Assembly (NCBI GenBank): GCA_023300375.1
Contig: JALZWO010000072.1
Span: 1-64,000, forward strand
DNA length: 64,000 bases
Direction of reading: 5' to 3'
From: Granulosicoccus sp.
GTDB lineage: Bacteria; Pseudomonadota; Gammaproteobacteria; Granulosicoccales; Granulosicoccaceae
The number at the start of each line of letters is the position of its first letter. Within the stretch, counting starts at the first letter, position 1. The notes below the pieces were generated by a model, which saw only the letters and a list, made by a program, of their open reading frames with translations, made no database searches and was not told the origin of the DNA. Below are positions 53,492 to 62,549 of the stretch, piece by piece. A program made the position numbers and the translations under genes.

Positions 53492-55993
53492 TCAACGACC
53501 CGATGAGGGTTTTCTGGGCTTGGCTCGAGCGGTTGCCACTGCCGACAACGGATCTTCTGGCCAATGGTGCTTGGGGTAACGCCCGGCCATGTCTTTCTTT
53601 ACCGCTGAATAACTAGTCGTCCAGAAGTTAGCAAGATCTTCCGTCACTTGAACCACTCGCCCAGCTGGCGACAGTAAAAGCACTTTGAGCGGCAACCGAC
53701 CATAGGCAACAGAGGGATTTTCAGCACAACCAAACATGTCTTGTAGCCGAACTTGTAACCAGGGGTTACCCGCGTCAATATAAGACAATTGGATGTTAGA
53801 GCCACTGGGAACACGGTAGCGCAACGGTAGCCATTCCCCAAGCTGCACCTGTTGCTGATAATTGAGCAAGGAGCCTAAAATTTGCTGCAACTCCAGCCTC
53901 TGCAAAGACGCGAGAGTTGAAAAACCCGACAGATAAGGCGACAACCAGTGATCAAGGTTATTCAACAACGACTCATCATCAACCTCAGGCCAAGCCTCGT
54001 CGCTCAACTCACGCATTCGCTTCACACGGGCCTGCCATTGCCGCAGTTCATCCGTCCATGGTAAACAGGCAATACCAGCGATACGAATCCCTTCGAGCAT
54101 AGCTTGTATTCGCTCGTCGTCATCAATCATGCGAAGTGCCTTACTTGACACCACTAGCTTGCCTATCATCAAACGTCTCTCAGCTAGCACTCGCAACAGT
54201 TTTACATCCCACGCAACATGGTCAAGCTGCATTAGTAAGTGCGGTGCATGGCGTTCCAGCTCATCGATAGACAAGGTAGCCGCCTTGAATATGCGCGCCT
54301 GCTTACCGATTCCTCCCAATCGCGCCACCACCAACCACGATTGCTGCGCCAAAGCATCATCACGATCAATCACGGCTCCAGCACCACAAGCGAGTGTGTA
54401 GGCGCTATCGTCGCCAGAGCGCCGTTTCGCAATCCAGTCCGGGTAGGCTTGGGCCAGCAACACGCCTAAGGACATTTTGCCTTCATGTCGATCACTCGGC
54501 ACTGAGCCTGACAAAGAGTGTTCAGCACCTGCAAGCACCTTTGTAGCGAGCTGTTCTGCAAGCCGCTTTGACGGCTTTGACAACTCACGCTGCATGAGTA
54601 CGTCAAGATCAACGGTGTTGTCGCCACGAGATTGATCTTCAAGAACAACTGCAAGATGACAGGCTATGTCAAGACAGTGGTTGTTAGCAGCCCAGAGCAA
54701 CATACTGGCAAGCCTAGGGTGTACCGGCAGTGAGGCTGCCACTTTTCCAAAGGCACTTAATTGATTCTTCTCCCACAACCCTAACTGCGCCAGCAGATCC
54801 CGAGCACGCATTACAGATGCCTCTGCGGGCTCCGTTGTCCACGCCATGTCTTTGTAGTTGTGTACGCCCCACAGCGCTAAATCTATAATGACAGGCGCTA
54901 GATCAGCGCGCAGTATTTCTGGTTGCCAGAAAGGTGACCGACGAGCATGCCCCTGCTCACTCCAAAGTCTGTAGCAAATGCCCGAGGTGGTCCGTCCAGC
55001 ACGCCCAGCACGTTGTTTAGCACTGGCTTGACTTGCCGTCACTGTTTCAAGAAGCGAGGCACCCGTGCTGCTATCGATACGCCCACGTCGCTCGAGCCCA
55101 GAATCAATGACCACACGAACTCCATCAATGGTAATGGAGGTCTCGGCCAGACTGGTTGACAAAATAACGCGCCGGAAACCTTCAACCGCCTTGCAAGTGG
55201 CACGTTCTTGAAGTTCACGACTAACCCCACTGTGCAAGGCAAGCACCACCGTATTGTCTTTAACTACGCACGCGGATAACTGCTGTTGTACTCGAGTGAT
55301 TTCAAAAACGCCCGGCAAAAAAACCAGCACATCACCTTCGTGCTCATCTAGAGCGAGCATGACTGTACTAGCGATGCGCTGAAGGAAGGACACATTGGTC
55401 TCGCCCAGATAACGAATATCGACCGTGTGCTGCGCTACAGCACATGAGATCTCAACACTCTTACCCAAAGGCATGGATACATTTTGCATATCGAGAGTTG
55501 CCGACATTAATAAAAGACGTAATCGATCATTCAGGGCTTGTTGAATGTCGATACAAAGTGCGAGCCCAAGATCAGCATGCACACTGCGTTCATGAAATTC
55601 ATCGAAAATCACCAGGCCTACGCCTTCAAGCGCCGGGTCTGCCTGAATTAATCGTGTCAGTACGCCCTCAGTCACGACTGTGAGCTTGGTCTTGTTTGAT
55701 ACCCGCGTATCCTCGCGCATACGCAAGCCAATACGCTCGCCTACTTTTTCGTTCAAGTGAAACGCTAAGCGTGCAGCCACGGCTCTTGCTGCCAAACGAC
55801 GCGGCTCAAGCAGAATGATATTGCCACTCAACTGCTCGTCAAACAGCATGGCGAGAGGTAGGCCGGTACTTTTCCCAGCCCCCGGTTCCGCCTTGAGCAG
55901 CACATTGCCGCTCATTAATGAGTCAACAACCTGGTTGCTGATGCCCAAAACCGGCAAAGCACGGATAGCTTCAGGCAAAACAGCGGTATTCAT
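53492..55993 (-). CDS. hrpB: ATP-dependent helicase HrpB
   Basis: The 833-residue DEAH-box helicase has AEPGAGKSTGLPLAM (motif I), EPRRLAARAVAARLA (Ia), DEFHERSVHADLGLAL (DEFH motif II), LLMSATLDM (III) and QRAGRAGRTTSGICYRLWSE (VI), followed by HA2-like and the HrpB-specific C-terminal domain. HrpB is a putative RNA helicase of still uncertain role in bacteria. The ATG at 55993 is preferred over the TTG four codons upstream in the track. It is a single gene; its upstream region faces the Amt-kinase leader. Confidence 0.92.
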   Translation of the reverse strand: MNTAVLPEAIRALPVLGISNQVVDSLMSGNVLLKAEPGAGKSTGLPLAMLFDEQLSGNIILLEPRRLAARAVAARLAFHLNEKVGERIGLRMREDTRVSNKTKLTVVTEGVLTRLIQADPALEGVGLVIFDEFHERSVHADLGLALCIDIQQALNDRLRLLLMSATLDMQNVSMPLGKSVEISCAVAQHTVDIRYLGETNVSFLQRIASTVMLALDEHEGDVLVFLPGVFEITRVQQQLSACVVKDNTVVLALHSGVSRELQERATCKAVEGFRRVILSTSLAETSITIDGVRVVIDSGLERRGRIDSSTGASLLETVTASQASAKQRAGRAGRTTSGICYRLWSEQGHARRSPFWQPEILRADLAPVIIDLALWGVHNYKDMAWTTEPAEASVMRARDLLAQLGLWEKNQLSAFGKVAASLPVHPRLASMLLWAANNHCLDIACHLAVVLEDQSRGDNTVDLDVLMQRELSKPSKRLAEQLATKVLAGAEHSLSGSVPSDRHEGKMSLGVLLAQAYPDWIAKRRSGDDSAYTLACGAGAVIDRDDALAQQSWLVVARLGGIGKQARIFKAATLSIDELERHAPHLLMQLDHVAWDVKLLRVLAERRLMIGKLVVSSKALRMIDDDERIQAMLEGIRIAGIACLPWTDELRQWQARVKRMRELSDEAWPEVDDESLLNNLDHWLSPYLSGFSTLASLQRLELQQILGSLLNYQQQVQLGEWLPLRYRVPSGSNIQLSYIDAGNPWLQVRLQDMFGCAENPSVAYGRLPLKVLLLSPAGRVVQVTEDLANFWTTSYSAVKKDMAGRYPKHHWPEDPLSAVATARAKPRKPSSGR

Positions 55994-56384
55994 AGAATGT
56001 GTCAACTGGTCGGAAAACGAGGGAGCGCGACTCTACACTAGCCTGTACGGGCAAACGAGTAGCACCGTGAAAAATTGATCAGATTAGTGTTGCTCAATGA
56101 AAAAACTGACTCTGCAACATAGACAACGCCGACGTTACGCCCAACATCTTGAACTTTTATTAACAGAACTGTCGTAAATTTAGTAGACCGCCGGTGGACT
56201 TTATCGTATTTCCTAGTGTTTTAGCTGACCACTATCACGGTTTGATGCGCTTGCTTGCACAAGTCTGCGTTGACCACCTCTCCTCGGTGAGAGTTTACGG
56301 CTATTCGCAGTTAATAGCCCCCGCATAGCCTCAACAAATGTGATGATGAACGAAAAACAGATTTAGACAGACACCAGCAACAGA

Positions 56385-56431
56385 TTGGTGAAGCCGAAAT
56401 TGATCAGACAAATTAATTTCAGCTTCACCAA
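56385..56431. promoter_or_regulatory. 17-bp inverted repeat in the Amt-kinase leader
   Basis: TTGGTGAAGCCGAAATT pairs with AATTTCAGCTTCACCAA at 16 of 17 positions around a 13-base spacer. It lies about 150 bases upstream of the proposed TTG start of the Amt-sensor kinase. It can form a strong RNA hairpin or serve as a protein-binding operator. It could also be the terminator of an unseen upstream transcript, but no T-run follows. Confidence 0.6.
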
Positions 56432-56473
56432 TGTGCACTTAATCACTAGTTGATTGCTCAATTATTGGTACTC

Positions 56474-56491
56474 TTTGGCCAATGTTACGCA
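56474..56491 (+). promoter_or_regulatory. Weak sigma-54-like -24/-12 sequence
   Basis: TTTGGCCAATGTTACGCA has GG and GC with the ten-base spacing required for sigma-54 promoters. The surrounding bases fit the TGGCAC-N5-TTGC consensus poorly. It lies about 90 bases before the proposed start of the Amt-kinase gene, so NtrC control is imaginable. The match is weak and could be chance. Confidence 0.2.
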
Positions 56492-56581
56492 GCTTCGCCT
56501 CCCAAAAAGTGGCGTAGCTGCATTAATCTCTGCTGTTTGTTATTTTTACCCGCACAAAGAGCGATATCTGGAGTTCTTATT

Positions 56582-59500
56582 TTGATCGATCCGACACAAA
56601 TTGACACGAGTTGGGTACTGCTCAGCGCCTTTCTCGTCATGACCATGCAAATTGGCTTTTGCATGCTCGAAACTGGCTTGGTGCGTCAGAAAAACAGCAT
56701 CAATGTCGCCTATAAGAATTTGATGGACTTTGTTGTCGCTGGTCTTGTTTTTTGGCTTGTCGGTTTTGGCATTATGTTCGGCACAGGTCATGCCAGCGGT
56801 CTTTTCGGCACAGACATGTTTCTGAAAAGCCATTCTGACGGCGTTGTCGCGTTTTTCTTATTCCAGCTCGTCTTTTGTAGTGCGGCAGCCACGATTGTGG
56901 GCGGCGCAATGGCTGAGAGGACGCGACTTTCTTCGTATCTGATCATCAGTGCTCTAGTGGCAGCGGTATTCTATCCCCTGATGGGCCACTGGACGTGGGG
57001 CGGCGCTCTAGGCAACGGCACGCCAGGCTGGTTGGCTGAATTAGGCTTTATTGATTTTGCAGGCTCCACCGTGGTCCATGGAACTGGCGGCTGGCTAGCG
57101 CTAGCGGCCGTTATCATTGTCGGCCCACGCATAGGTCGATTCAACACTGACAAGCCCCTTCGTGGCAGCAACTACCCAGTGGCCACCGTTGGCGTTCTTG
57201 TCCTTTGGTTTGGCTGGTTTGGTTTTAATGGCGGTAGCGCTCTGGCATTCAATGAGTCGGTACCCATCATCCTGGTAAACACTTCTTTGGCGGCAGCAGC
57301 TGGTGGCTTTGCGCTGCTCTCTTGGGCTTGGATAAAAGAGAAACAGCCGAACATAGAAGCCTCTATAAACGGCACTATTGCAGGGCTTGTCGGTGTTACC
57401 GCAGGTGCGAACATTTACGAAACCACTGACGCTCTTCTAGTCGGTGTTGTAGCGGCCACAGCTTGCGGCTTAGCGACCAAATTGCTAGATCGCCTGAAAA
57501 TTGATGATGTGATCGGCGCTTGGCCTGCTCATGCCATTGCCGGCGCAGCTGGCACGCTAATGGTGGCCTTAGTCGGAGATAGTGGAGCGTTTGCTGAAGG
57601 CGTAGGCCGAGCCGAGCAATTGACCATTCAAGCCACAGGCGTTGCTACAGTTGCCATCTGGGCTTTCGGGGTTGGATTTGCAGCTCTGTACGTAGTTAAC
57701 AAGATTTTTCCATTACGCGTATCAGAGTCACATGAGCGCATTGGTCTGAACATCTCCGAACATAATGCCTCCACCGATCTGGTGGAATTAGTTGGTGAGA
57801 TGAATGATCACCGTCTCAATGCTGATTTTAATGCAGCTGTAAGCGTTGAGCCACACACCGAAGTGGGTCAGATAGCAACAGAATATAACCGCGTTCTTGA
57901 GCGAGTCAGATTAGAAATCGAAACACGCGAAGAGGCCTATCGCCAGCTTGAAGAAGCCAGCGAATTCCGCTTTATCTTTGAAAATGCCCACGAAGGTATC
58001 GTGCAGTTTGCGCGTAGCGGCATGATCACCAAGGCAAACCCTGCCGCCGTTGCACTGTTGGGCTTTCAATCAGAAGAAGAACTGATTGGTGGCGCTGGCA
58101 AATGGTTCTCAAAACTCGATGGTGTCGATAGAGAAACTCAACTCAAGCGCATGATTCGTTTGCTCAATGAGAAGGGTGTAGCCCGCGAAGTTGAGTTGGC
58201 ATTTATACGCAATGTTGATGGTCGTTCTGGAAATGTGCAGATTGATCTGCGCCGAATACTTGCCTCTGGCGATAATCCGACAACGGTGCTCGGCTCTATC
58301 ATTGATATCAGTGACAAGATGGCCAACGATCGTTTACGCATTGAGCGCGATAGTGCAAAAGCTGCCAGCCACGCCAAAAGCGAATTCCTGGCCAACATGA
58401 GTCACGAAATTCGTACACCGCTCAACGGCGTTACTGGCATGCTCGAGCTCCTTTCACGCACCGAGCTCGACACAAGGCAGTCGCGATTTTTAAATATTGC
58501 GGGCACATCAGCCGACGCCCTGTTGTCTGTCATCAACGACATTCTGGATGTATCAAAAATTGAAGCAGGTAAGCTCGAACTTGAAAAAGCCACGTTTTCT
58601 CTGCCTGAATTGCTATCCGATGTCGTGGATATGTTCGCACCGTCAGCGGCTAGCAAGAGTATTGAACTAGCAAGCCTCATCCCCACGAACACACCTGAAC
58701 GAGTGGTGGGTGATCCAGAGCGTCTCCGTCAAGTGTTCGTCAACTTACTGGGCAACGCTATCAAGTTCACCGAGACAGGTTCGGTCAAGCTGGTCTGTCG
58801 TGCTACACCTAAAGGTGATGGAAACACCAATTTACGCTTCGAAATAGAAGACAGTGGACCCGGTATTTCGTCGCTTGAGCGAGAACGGCTGTTTGAACCT
58901 TTTACTCAAGCCGATACCAGCACAACACGTAAGCATGGTGGCACCGGACTCGGACTCACCATTACGCGACAGCTGATCGAGCTTATGGGTGGCAGCATCA
59001 CTGTAGAGAGCGAGATGGGCCGTGGTACGACATTCACGATCGACATTACGCTTCAGGTTATAGAATCTGCTAAAACAACAACAAACGTAGATCAGCTGAT
59101 TGTTTCAGCCTCATCGAGTAAAAAATTGCGGGTACTTGCCGTTGACGATCACCCGATTAACCTGGAAATAGTAGACGGCTTACTAGAATCTGAAGGCTTC
59201 CTGGTAACCACCGTTGACGGCGCAGAAGCGGCAATGAAGCAATTGGAGCACGCGCACGACAGTGGTATGCCGTTCTCGCTCGCGTTAATTGATTTTCAGA
59301 TGCCTACTACTGATGGTCGAGAGCTTGCCATTCACATCCAGAATGATGGTCGCTACAATGATATGCACGTCATCATGCTGACGTCGATCGATCAGGCATT
59401 AAGCGCCGCCGAGCGTACCGATTTAAATATCGCTGCCAGTATTACCAAGCCACTGCGTCGCACGCGTCTATTTGATGCTATCAACGAGACACTCGGCAGA

Positions 59501-60028
59501 CCACTAAGCAAACCCTCACCCGCTGTGATGACTCCAGTGACTGATCTTGCGGCTGAGCGCGTCGCTGTTGCTCGAGGAGAGGATTCTGAAAAGGTAGAAA
59601 CATCCGTTTCAAGGGAAAACTTACCACCTCTACTTGGGCAGACTGATAACCCATTAGAGGTTCTAATTGTTGAAGACAATGCGGTTAATCAATTGGTCCT
59701 TGACGAACTACTGCGAGGTTTCGGTCATCACACGGTACTAGCAGAAAATGGTGAAGTCGCTCTTGAGCGTCTTAGCAATGGCAATATCGATCTGGTGTTA
59801 ATGGATTGCCAAATGCCAGTGATGGACGGCTTCGAGGCCACCCGTCGTATTCGTGCTCAAGAGGCGCAAAACGGGACGCCGCGGCTACCTATTGTTGCTG
59901 TCACTGCCAATGTCGTGAAGGGTGATCGCGAACGTTGCCTAGATGCGGGAATGGATGATTACGTCAGTAAACCAATAAACACCGCGAAACTAAACGCAGC
60001 GATTGCGCAGCATGTTAAAAAGGCGTGA
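56582..60028 (+). CDS. Ammonium transporter fused to PAS-histidine kinase with two receivers
   Basis: The 1148-residue protein begins with a full Amt/Mep/Rh domain (about 5-380, eleven helices). It keeps the twin histidines in FAGSTVVHGTGG and PAHAIAGAAG, the AERTRL segment and GHWTWGG. A linker leads to a PAS domain (about 455-580), then HisKA with His608 in SHEIRTPLNG. The HATPase (about 700-820) and two receivers follow, with Asp904 (LIDFQMP) and Asp1075 (LMDCQMP). Ammonium binding or passage probably sets kinase activity. The start is a TTG with GGAG eight bases upstream. The earlier TTG at 56450 adds an unmatched stretch and is rejected. No adjacent HPt or output gene is visible. Confidence 0.92.
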   Translation: MIDPTQIDTSWVLLSAFLVMTMQIGFCMLETGLVRQKNSINVAYKNLMDFVVAGLVFWLVGFGIMFGTGHASGLFGTDMFLKSHSDGVVAFFLFQLVFCSAAATIVGGAMAERTRLSSYLIISALVAAVFYPLMGHWTWGGALGNGTPGWLAELGFIDFAGSTVVHGTGGWLALAAVIIVGPRIGRFNTDKPLRGSNYPVATVGVLVLWFGWFGFNGGSALAFNESVPIILVNTSLAAAAGGFALLSWAWIKEKQPNIEASINGTIAGLVGVTAGANIYETTDALLVGVVAATACGLATKLLDRLKIDDVIGAWPAHAIAGAAGTLMVALVGDSGAFAEGVGRAEQLTIQATGVATVAIWAFGVGFAALYVVNKIFPLRVSESHERIGLNISEHNASTDLVELVGEMNDHRLNADFNAAVSVEPHTEVGQIATEYNRVLERVRLEIETREEAYRQLEEASEFRFIFENAHEGIVQFARSGMITKANPAAVALLGFQSEEELIGGAGKWFSKLDGVDRETQLKRMIRLLNEKGVAREVELAFIRNVDGRSGNVQIDLRRILASGDNPTTVLGSIIDISDKMANDRLRIERDSAKAASHAKSEFLANMSHEIRTPLNGVTGMLELLSRTELDTRQSRFLNIAGTSADALLSVINDILDVSKIEAGKLELEKATFSLPELLSDVVDMFAPSAASKSIELASLIPTNTPERVVGDPERLRQVFVNLLGNAIKFTETGSVKLVCRATPKGDGNTNLRFEIEDSGPGISSLERERLFEPFTQADTSTTRKHGGTGLGLTITRQLIELMGGSITVESEMGRGTTFTIDITLQVIESAKTTTNVDQLIVSASSSKKLRVLAVDDHPINLEIVDGLLESEGFLVTTVDGAEAAMKQLEHAHDSGMPFSLALIDFQMPTTDGRELAIHIQNDGRYNDMHVIMLTSIDQALSAAERTDLNIAASITKPLRRTRLFDAINETLGRPLSKPSPAVMTPVTDLAAERVAVARGEDSEKVETSVSRENLPPLLGQTDNPLEVLIVEDNAVNQLVLDELLRGFGHHTVLAENGEVALERLSNGNIDLVLMDCQMPVMDGFEATRRIRAQEAQNGTPRLPIVAVTANVVKGDRERCLDAGMDDYVSKPINTAKLNAAIAQHVKKA

Positions 60029-60170
60029 GTAAACTGCATGCCTGAATCTGGGCTGTAGAAATACTAGCGATCAGTGTCTGGGGTGCAACGCTCCAGACGC
60101 TGCATCTATCACGCTGAGCGACACACAAAATCGCTCACCTTAATCTGGCGCCCCCAGGCCAAACACCACC

Positions 60171-61565
60171 ATGCCATCAGATAACCCGACCAGTTTCACG
60201 ACTCTGCCGTTAAGACCTGAACTCTTGCAAGCGCTGCAAGCGGTGGAGTATGTCAACATGACACCCATCCAGGCAAAATCAGCTACGCCCATACTGGCAG
60301 GTAGCGATGTGCTTGCTCAAGCCGAGACTGGCAGTGGTAAAACAGCCGCTTTCGCACTTGGTGTGTTGAACAAACTGGATAATTCAGCACTGCGTACGCA
60401 GGCTCTCATTATTTGTCCAACAAGAGAATTATCAGATCAAGTAGCCGCCGAGATACGCCGCTTGGCTAGTGCCATGGCCAACACACGCATAATCACCTTG
60501 TGCGGTGGTAAGCCCATGCATGACCAACTCACAGCGCTCAAGCACGAGCCCCATATTGTTGTCGGCACACCCGGCCGCCTTAAATCGCATGTCATCAAAG
60601 GTACCCTGAGGCTAGAAAACATCCAGACGCTGGTGCTCGATGAAGCAGACCGGATGCTCGATATGGGCTTCTATGACGACATCATGTTTATTCTTGGAGC
60701 CACCGAACCTGACAAACAAACACTGCTGTTTTCAGCCACTTACACCAGCGAAATTGACTCTGTTAGTAAACGCATACAAAACCACCCGGAAATAGTCAAA
60801 ACCGAATCACCTAGTAATGGTGCACAAATCAATCAGGTTTTTGCCTTTGCAAGTGATGATCAAAAGACGGAGAGCTTGCTTCGTGCCTTAGATTCTTACG
60901 CACCAGAAAACGCCATTGTTTTTTGTAACCGTCGCGATCAAGTACAGAAACTGTGCGACGAACTGCACAGTGATGGCTTTCATGCCCGCGCAATACATGG
61001 AGACCTCGAGCAACGCGATAGAGACGAAGCGCTCATCCTGTTTGCCAACAAAAGTATATCGCTGCTGATTGCGACCGATGTGGCAGCGCGTGGTTTGGAC
61101 ATCGATGCGCTATCTGCGGTCATTAACTACGATTTTCCGCAAGACTCTGAAACCTATGTTCACCGCATTGGTCGGACCGGACGTGCAGGCCTCGAAGGCT
61201 TATCCATAACGCTGGTGGATCCTGAGCAGATGCATCGTATTCGTTCACTGGAAGAATTTCTTAAACTTGAAATCAATTTTTCAGAAATAAAAAAGATACC
61301 CGACAACCGTCGTAATCGAGTGACTCCACCCACTCAAACGCTATTGATCAGTGCAGGGAAAAAAGACAAACTCAGGCCTGGAGATATTGTGGGTACTCTG
61401 ACAGCAAACTCGGTACTCTCAAAAGACGACATCGGAAAAATCAAAGTTCTGGCGCGAAGCTCTTTTGTCGCAGTCAACCGAGACAAAGCCAGCACCGCGC
61501 TATCGATCCTCAATGAAAATCGAGTGAAGAAGTTAAAGGTTCGCGCACGGATCATTCACTCGTAA
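60171..61565 (+). CDS. dbpA: DEAD-box RNA helicase DbpA
   Basis: The 464-residue helicase has the Q-motif region (FTTLPLRPELLQALQAVEYVNMTPIQ), motif I AETGSGKT, VLDEADRMLDMGF (II), SAT (III) and HRIGRTGRAG (VI). After the core, the C-terminal domain reads LRPGDIVGTLTANSVLSKDD and continues IGKIKVLARSSFVAV, the RRM-like DbpA domain that binds hairpin 92 of 23S rRNA. DbpA acts in late assembly of the large ribosomal subunit. The length is near the 457 of E. coli. It follows the Amt-kinase gene by 142 bases and appears independently transcribed. Confidence 0.93.
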   Translation: MPSDNPTSFTTLPLRPELLQALQAVEYVNMTPIQAKSATPILAGSDVLAQAETGSGKTAAFALGVLNKLDNSALRTQALIICPTRELSDQVAAEIRRLASAMANTRIITLCGGKPMHDQLTALKHEPHIVVGTPGRLKSHVIKGTLRLENIQTLVLDEADRMLDMGFYDDIMFILGATEPDKQTLLFSATYTSEIDSVSKRIQNHPEIVKTESPSNGAQINQVFAFASDDQKTESLLRALDSYAPENAIVFCNRRDQVQKLCDELHSDGFHARAIHGDLEQRDRDEALILFANKSISLLIATDVAARGLDIDALSAVINYDFPQDSETYVHRIGRTGRAGLEGLSITLVDPEQMHRIRSLEEFLKLEINFSEIKKIPDNRRNRVTPPTQTLLISAGKKDKLRPGDIVGTLTANSVLSKDDIGKIKVLARSSFVAVNRDKASTALSILNENRVKKLKVRARIIHS

Positions 61566-61673
61566 CCCAAACTGGGGTAATCATTAGCATTTTCAGCACG
61601 ATCTATTTTTTCAGAGACCCAACATCAAAAGCTATCATGATTTACCCCATGGAATTATCGACAAATCAAACTC

Positions 61674-62435
61674 ATGAGCAACCTAACCGCTAACCTTGGC
61701 CTCGTCCGATCACTGGTCATCTACTACGCGCAGCCATGGCGCAGGCTCGCTCTTGCTCGCTTCTACAAAGAATTGGTTCCAGAAGACACACTCGTGTTTG
61801 ATATTGGCGCACATGTAGGGAGTCGCACAAGGAGCCTGCTTGCCAATGGCGCACGCTGTGTTGCAGTAGAGCCACAGCCAAAATTCTCTCAACTACTCGC
61901 TCGCCTTTTTGCTAACAATGATCGGGTTTCACTGGTAAATAGCGCGGTAGGCAGCGCACCAGGCACAGCCGAGTTGCACGTTTCAAGTCGCCACCCAACC
62001 GTATCTACTCTGTCTGGCGACTGGATAAAACGTGTCGACAAAAGCCATGGCTTTGAAGCGGTAAATTGGGACCATAAAATATCAGTGCCTGTAACAACTC
62101 TTGACCAGTTGATAGAGCAATACGGTCTTCCAGAATTTTGCAAAATTGATGTAGAGGGCATGGAGGCTGAAATACTCCAGGGCTTAAGTGTTGCAATTCC
62201 CATCGTTGCCATCGAATATATTCCAGCCACTATTGATATTGCACTGGCTTGCGTAACTCGCCTTGAAGCACTGGGCATCTACGAATATAACCTCAGCTCT
62301 GGTGAATCGCATAGCATGAACTTGGCAAACTGGATCAGTGCAGACGCCATCAATAAAGAACTAGAACGTATCGCATCAACAGGTACTCAATCGGGTGATC
62401 TTTACGCGCGATTAGCAAGCGCATCAGGTGCTTAA
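61674..62435 (+). CDS. FkbM family methyltransferase
   Basis: The 253-residue protein has the SAM-binding glycine-rich loop VFDIGAHVGSRTRSLLANGARCVAVEPQ and the FkbM pattern IDVEGMEAEILQGL, with the acidic residues that follow the SAM site. FkbM enzymes O-methylate sugars, lipids or polyketides, and this kind often modifies surface polysaccharide. It lies upstream of a membrane sulfatase/phosphotransferase-like gene on the same strand, with a 114-base gap. The substrate cannot be told. No signal peptide is seen. Confidence 0.85.
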   Translation: MSNLTANLGLVRSLVIYYAQPWRRLALARFYKELVPEDTLVFDIGAHVGSRTRSLLANGARCVAVEPQPKFSQLLARLFANNDRVSLVNSAVGSAPGTAELHVSSRHPTVSTLSGDWIKRVDKSHGFEAVNWDHKISVPVTTLDQLIEQYGLPEFCKIDVEGMEAEILQGLSVAIPIVAIEYIPATIDIALACVTRLEALGIYEYNLSSGESHSMNLANWISADAINKELERIASTGTQSGDLYARLASASGA

Positions 62436-62549
62436 TAAAATGCATCGACCAATCCTGTAGACTCCAACTAGCGTAACTGACAATCGTAACTCCAGAAACT
62501 TGGAAACGACCCAGACAACTGGAAAAACCATTTAACTGAAAAGAATCGT

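Larger units (their letters stand above)
56006..56581. other. Long intergenic/leader region of the Amt-kinase gene
   Basis: About 580 bases separate the divergent hrpB and Amt-kinase starts. The left part is AT-rich and shows no gene. A large inverted repeat lies at 56385-56431 and a weak sigma-54-like sequence near 56475, both described separately. No tRNA or small ORF with a good ribosome-binding site was found. Confidence 0.55.

Noticed and set aside
56450-56581. Longer N-terminus of the Amt-kinase from the TTG at 56450
   Set aside because: The extra 44 residues match no Amt protein. A GGAG site at ideal spacing precedes the TTG at 56582, where the conserved helix 1 begins.
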